A stretch of DNA of 43,564 nucleotides from positions 1 to 43,564 of the forward strand of contig JBBSGZ010000015.1 in NCBI GenBank assembly GCA_038253555.1, read 5' to 3'. The notes beneath the pieces are model-generated. The model saw only the letters and a list, made by a program, of their open reading frames with translations, was not told the DNA's origin and searched no databases. The translations under genes and the position numbers were made by a program. This document shows positions 40,128 to 43,564 of the stretch, piece by piece (the first letter of the stretch is position 1; every line of letters begins with the position of its first letter). Source of the DNA: JALYUA01 sp038253555 (GTDB taxonomy: Bacteria; Acidobacteriota; Thermoanaerobaculia; UBA5066; Gp7-AA6).

Positions 40128-42284
40128 CTAGATGAACAGGGGCGCGAGCACCAGCGTGATCGTCGCCAGGAGCTTGATGAGCACGTGAAGCGACGGGCCC
40201 GCGGTGTCCTTGAAGGGATCGCCGATCGTGTCGCCGACCACCGCCGCCTTGTGGGTTTCCGAGCCCTTCCCGCCGTAGGCGCCGGTCTCGATGTACTTCT
40301 TCGCGTTGTCCCAGGCGCCGCCGGCGTTATTTAAGAACGTGGCGACGACGACGCCAGTGATCGTCCCGACCATGAGCAGCGCGGCGACCGCTTCGGCTCC
40401 CACGCCCATCTGCTTGAACACCAGGCCGACCGCGATCGGAGTTCCAACCGCCACGAGCCCCGGCAGAATCATCTGCTTCAAAGCGCCCCGCGTCACGATG
40501 TCGACCGTACGGCCGTAGTCGGGCTTCTCCGTGCCCTGCATGATGCCCGGATGCTCCTTGAACTGGTTTCGCACGTCCTGGATGACGAGAGTCGCGGCGC
40601 GTCCCACCGCCTTGATCGCCAGGCCCGAGAAGAAGAAGACGAGCATGGCGCCGAGGAGCCCTCCCACGAAGACTTCCGGTTTGGCGAGGTTGACGCTTTC
40701 GAGCTTCGCTCCGTAGTTGCCGAGCTCGTCCAAGTAGGCCGAAAAGAGGAGGAACGCCGCCAGGGCGGCGGAGCCGATGGCATATCCCTTGGTGAGCGCC
40801 TTGGTGGTGTTCCCGACGGAATCCAGGCGGTCCGTCTTCTTTCGAACCTCTTCCGGCTGCTTCGACATCTCGACGATTCCGCCGGCGTTATCGGTGATCG
40901 GGCCGAACGTGTCCATCGCGAGAATATAGGCGGCCGTTCCCAGCATGCCCATGGTGGCCACCGCGGTTCCGAAGAGGCCGCCGCCCGGCATCACCCAGAG
41001 GCCGATCTTGTACGACGACAGGATGGCGATCGAGATCGCGATGACGGGCATCAACGTGCACTCGAACCCGATGGCGAGGCCGGTGATCGCGTTTGTTGCT
41101 GGACCGGTCTGCGAAGCCTCGGCGATCTCCCGCACGGGGCGGAAGCGGTACTCCGTGTAGTACTGGGTGATGAAAACGAAGGCGATCGAGGTGAGAACGC
41201 CGATGATTCCGCAGAGGAAATACTTCCACCAGGCGTCGGGAACGGTGGGGTTCGCGAGGAGCCACCGGGTCGCGACGAAGAAGCCCACGATGGCGAGGAA
41301 AGACGTGACGTAGTAGCCCCGGTTCAAGGCCTGCATGGGGTCCTGGTCCTCCCGCGTCTTCACCAGGAAGATCCCGACGATCGATGCGAGAAGCCCGAAC
41401 GCGCGGGCCACCAGCGGAAAGAGCATCACGCCGACGATCCCGGCGGAGAAAGCCATCCCCGCGCGGTCGGCGGCGGTGGCGAGCGTAGCCCCGAGGATCA
41501 TGGCGCCGATGTTTTCGGCGGCCGTCGATTCGAAGAGGTCCGCTCCGCGGCCCGCGCAGTCGCCGACGTTGTCCCCGACGAGGTCCGCGATGACGGCCGG
41601 GTTGCGCGGGTCGTCTTCGGGAATGCCCGCTTCGACCTTCCCGACGAGGTCCGCGCCGACGTCGGCGGCCTTGGTGTAGATACCGCCGCCGAGCTGCGCG
41701 AAGAGCGCCACGAAGGAAGCGCCGAAGCCGTAACCCACGATCAAGAGCGGAATCTGCGCGGGCGGCACCGCCGTCAGGCGGCTGACGAGAAAGTACAGCC
41801 CGCCGACGCCGAGCAGGGACATCGACACGACCAGGAGCCCGGACACGGCGCCGCCGCGAAGGGCGGTCCGAAGCGCGTCGTTCAAAGACGTGCGCGCCGC
41901 CGAGGCGGTCCGGATGTTGGTGCGGATCGAGATCCACATGCCGACATACCCGGCGAAGACGGAGCATGCCGCGCCGAGGACGAACGACAGCGTCGTCCAG
42001 AAAGCGAGATTCAATGCGGTCGGGACCGGGTCGAACGAGTGATGGGAGCGGACGAAGGCATACAGGACGAAGATCACGGCGGCAAGCACCACGGCGAGCA
42101 AGCCGATCGTCGTGTTCTGGCGGCGCAGAAATGCTTCCGCGCCCTCCTTGATGGCGTTGGAAATCTCCCTCATGGCGGGCGTACCGGTATCGCGCTTCAG
42201 AACCCAGGTGGCGAGATACCAGGCGACGAACAGGGACCCGACGGAAAACGTCAGGATCAGGGGCAGAGCGTTGCTGTACGGCAT
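40128..42284 (-). CDS. hppA: Membrane H+-translocating pyrophosphatase, K+-independent type
   Basis: This inner-membrane pump hydrolyses pyrophosphate and moves ions. The 718-residue protein has about 16 membrane segments. The substrate-binding motif region contains DVGADLVGKVEAGIPEDDP, then DNVGDCAGRGADLFES, and later GPITDNAGGIVEM and the C-terminal AVVGDTIGDPFKDTAGP. The segment GNTTKALTKG has Lys and Thr at the two positions that separate K+-independent enzymes from K+-dependent ones (Ala there). Proton pumping is therefore likely. The start has GAGGGAG a few bases upstream. It is separate from the exbD genes by about 240 bases. Confidence 0.95.
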   Translation of the reverse strand: MPYSNALPLILTFSVGSLFVAWYLATWVLKRDTGTPAMREISNAIKEGAEAFLRRQNTTIGLLAVVLAAVIFVLYAFVRSHHSFDPVPTALNLAFWTTLSFVLGAACSVFAGYVGMWISIRTNIRTASAARTSLNDALRTALRGGAVSGLLVVSMSLLGVGGLYFLVSRLTAVPPAQIPLLIVGYGFGASFVALFAQLGGGIYTKAADVGADLVGKVEAGIPEDDPRNPAVIADLVGDNVGDCAGRGADLFESTAAENIGAMILGATLATAADRAGMAFSAGIVGVMLFPLVARAFGLLASIVGIFLVKTREDQDPMQALNRGYYVTSFLAIVGFFVATRWLLANPTVPDAWWKYFLCGIIGVLTSIAFVFITQYYTEYRFRPVREIAEASQTGPATNAITGLAIGFECTLMPVIAISIAILSSYKIGLWVMPGGGLFGTAVATMGMLGTAAYILAMDTFGPITDNAGGIVEMSKQPEEVRKKTDRLDSVGNTTKALTKGYAIGSAALAAFLLFSAYLDELGNYGAKLESVNLAKPEVFVGGLLGAMLVFFFSGLAIKAVGRAATLVIQDVRNQFKEHPGIMQGTEKPDYGRTVDIVTRGALKQMILPGLVAVGTPIAVGLVFKQMGVGAEAVAALLMVGTITGVVVATFLNNAGGAWDNAKKYIETGAYGGKGSETHKAAVVGDTIGDPFKDTAGPSLHVLIKLLATITLVLAPLFI

Positions 42285-42528
42285 TCAGACTCCCTCTTTT
42301 AAGTACCGAACCGGGGGCCCCGCCGGGGGGCAAAGGTGGGGAAGAATATCAGAGGTTTCGCTTCCGGATCGTTCGTCCATGCCGGGTGTTGGAGATGAGG
42401 CGTTCTCCGGCGGGCATGAGGCGCGGAACGGCGTCGCGACCCGGCGCGCCGGAACAGGTGCTCTCGTGCGAGGAAAGGGCGCGCTTTCGGGAGGGCTTCC
42501 GGAGACGGCGCGGGGAGCCGCGGGGAAG
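42285..42528 (-). other. Spacer between exbD and hppA with hairpins and a possible promoter
   Basis: No gene is visible here. A long imperfect hairpin covers 42378-42418 (CATGCC/GGCATG outer and GGAGA/TCTCC inner pairs) and may end the exbD transcript. TATTCT on the minus strand (42348-42343) could be a -10 for hppA, giving a leader of about 50 bases with a GC-rich hairpin. Both are tentative. Confidence 0.35.
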
Positions 42529-42948
42529 TTACTGGACGGGGACGGTTTCGAGAACGATGCCGAGGTTGTTCGCGCCGGCGTTGCGCACGACGTCCATCAG
42601 AGTCGCCACGTCACCGTAGGCAACCGAGTCGTCCGCCGAGAAGAAAACGGTCTTGTCGCGCCGATTCTTGAGGTTGTCGGCGAGCTGGGTGGCGAGCTGC
42701 TGCGCCGTGAGCTCCTGCTTGTTCAGAAAGATTTTGTTGTTTGGCATCAGCGAGACGACCAGCTGGTCGGGAGGGATGTCCGCGATGTTGGTCGGCGGCG
42801 CCTTGGGGGGCACCTTCACGTCGTACCCCATCTGGAGAAGGGGCGTGATGACCATGAAGATGATGAGAAGGACGAGAACGACGTCCACGAGCGGGGTGAT
42901 GTTGATGTCGCTCTTGTAGTCGTTCGAGCCTCCCGCTGCCATTGACAT
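42529..42948 (-). CDS. exbD: ExbD/TolR-family biopolymer transport protein (second copy)
   Basis: The 139-residue protein has the TolR/ExbD design. A short cytosolic tail is followed by the membrane helix with the key Asp in NITPLVDVVLVLLIIFMVI (about residues 17-36) and a periplasmic domain ending NLGIVLE. It pairs with the ExbB/TolQ protein to use the proton gradient for work across the envelope. An AAGGAGA lies 8 bases before the first ATG. A second ATG two codons in is possible. It is the last gene of the exbB-exbD-exbD set. Confidence 0.92.
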   Translation of the reverse strand: MSMAAGGSNDYKSDINITPLVDVVLVLLIIFMVITPLLQMGYDVKVPPKAPPTNIADIPPDQLVVSLMPNNKIFLNKQELTAQQLATQLADNLKNRRDKTVFFSADDSVAYGDVATLMDVVRNAGANNLGIVLETVPVQ

Positions 42949-42977
42949 GTGACGGATCTCCTTCGGTTTCTTTGAAG

Positions 42978-43445
42978 CTACTTCGTCGAGGCGGGGGCAG
43001 CCGCGCCCTGCTGCTGCATGCCCTGCGGCTTCTTCTGGGTGATCAGGCCGACGTTCTGGAACCCGGCGTCCTTCGTGATCCGCATCACCTCTTTCACTTC
43101 GCCGTATTTCAACCGCTGGTCGGCCTTGATCACGAGGTCCGTCTGCGGGGCCCGCTGGTACATCTCTTCGAGCGCCTTCTGGAACTCGACCTTTCCCATC
43201 GGATTTTTCTCGGAAAGGTAATACGCCGGGGGTGACGCGAAGCTGACCGTGACCACCTTCTGCTTGTCGCCCTCCGGCTTCTTGTCGGGATTCCGGGTCT
43301 CCGGCAGCTGCACGCTGATCCCGTTTTGAAGGAGCGGCGTGACGACCATGAAGATGATCAGGAGCACGAGACAGACGTCCACCAGCGGTGTGACGTTGAT
43401 GTCGCTTTGAATTTTGTTGCGGGTGCCGCCGCCTCCCACGCCCAT
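42978..43445 (-). CDS. exbD: ExbD/TolR-family biopolymer transport protein (first copy)
   Basis: The 155-residue protein has the same layout as its downstream neighbour: membrane helix NVTPLVDVCLVLLIIFMVV with the proton-channel Asp, then a periplasmic domain (VVTVSFASPPAYYLS, DLVIKADQRLKYGEVKEVM, NVGLITQKK). It has a Gly-rich N-terminus (MGVGGGG) and a Gln/Ala-rich tail that the other copy lacks. GGAGGT precedes the ATG. Two different ExbD proteins next to one ExbB suggest a heteromeric motor or two separate complexes. Confidence 0.92.
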   Translation of the reverse strand: MGVGGGGTRNKIQSDINVTPLVDVCLVLLIIFMVVTPLLQNGISVQLPETRNPDKKPEGDKQKVVTVSFASPPAYYLSEKNPMGKVEFQKALEEMYQRAPQTDLVIKADQRLKYGEVKEVMRITKDAGFQNVGLITQKKPQGMQQQGAAAPASTK

Positions 43446-43469
43446 CGGATACCTCCGCGGAAAGTGTGT

Positions 43470-43564
43470 CTATGCCGTGCGCTGAGTCTGCGCTCCGCGG
43501 CGCTTGATGAAGTAGTCGAGAAGCTCCGACGCGGAGTTGGACATTTCGACCTGGAATCGCTCGA
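43470..43564 (-). CDS. exbB: ExbB/TolQ/MotA-family proton channel, C-terminal end (runs off the window)
   Basis: The last 31 codons before a TAG at 43470-43472 read ERFQVEMSNSASELLDYF and then IKRRGAQTQRTA. The phrase MSNSASELLDYFIKR is the C-terminal signature of TolQ/ExbB proteins, which form the membrane pentamer around an ExbD dimer. The rest of the gene is outside the window. Position directly upstream of two exbD genes supports the call. Confidence 0.85.
   Translation of the reverse strand, partial: ERFQVEMSNSASELLDYFIKRRGAQTQRTA

Noticed and set aside
40551..42302. Very long open frame (583 codons) on the plus strand opposite the pyrophosphatase gene
   Set aside because: It mirrors hppA in a GC-rich genome, is dominated by Arg, Glu and Asp repeats and has no family motifs. 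It is a shadow frame.
1..43564. Search for tRNA, rRNA and CRISPR arrays
   Set aside because: Scanning by eye for tRNA T-loops, rRNA cores and regularly spaced repeats found nothing credible. A covariance-model scan would be needed to exclude a tRNA.

Overview
This window is one contiguous, high-GC (well over 60%) chromosomal segment of a double-membraned bacterium. Envelope genes make the cell type clear: an MCE/Mla lipid-transport operon, tandem ExbD genes after an ExbB/TolQ gene, a lipoprotein and a secreted LolA-like protein. The gene content, the Ycf46-like ATPase, the LPXTG-like sorting signal in a Gram-negative setting and the intergenic repeat style suggest an acidobacteriote-like lineage. 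That placement is inference, not proof. Most genes are housekeeping genes packed in short operons, often with 4-base stop/start overlaps (ATGA, GTGA, TTGA and, once, apparently CTGA). I see no rRNA, tRNA, CRISPR array or intact mobile element.

Layout. 1-165: 3' end of an IS630-type transposase, whose outer end abuts a Ycf46-like AAA+ ATPase gene (163-1647, minus). 1.7-3.2 kb: a BtuF-like metal-receptor-fold protein and folE. 3.3-7.0 kb: a TetR - HlyD - ABC ATPase - ABC-2 permease efflux operon with a promoter/operator. 7.0-7.4 kb: a non-coding cluster of palindromes. 7.4-11.0 kb: a PolX whose polymerase site is degenerate, dodecin, a PHP phosphoesterase and a DsrE-like protein. 11.2-18.3 kb: dnaB, alr, mlaE, mlaF, a long MCE protein with a barrel-like C-terminus, and radA. 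18.3-19.6 kb: a secreted protein with an LPXTG-like tail and a sortase homologue that has lost both catalytic His and Cys. 19.8-26.9 kb: purC, pepA, a relic of a secreted protein gene, a hexapeptide acyltransferase, recN, a ThiF-like E1 enzyme and tsaC. 27.0-31.7 kb: gamma-carbonic anhydrase, hisS, aspS, aroB. 31.7-40.1 kb: an HD-GYP sensor, a TPR lipoprotein, ftsY, ribD, ribE, an unrecognised gene, hemW and a secreted protein. 40.1-43.6 kb: a K+-independent-type membrane pyrophosphatase, two exbD genes and the end of exbB.

Two features stand out. First, many genes that begin a transcription unit carry a -10-like hexamer (TANNNT) only 6-10 bases upstream of the start codon and have no Shine-Dalgarno sequence. 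This points to widespread leaderless transcription. A few genes (dodecin, the sorting-signal protein, hppA, exbD) have conventional strong ribosome binding sites instead. Second, the sorting-signal protein and the proline-substituted pseudo-sortase form a compact two-gene unit. It is the best candidate here for an undescribed surface-protein system.
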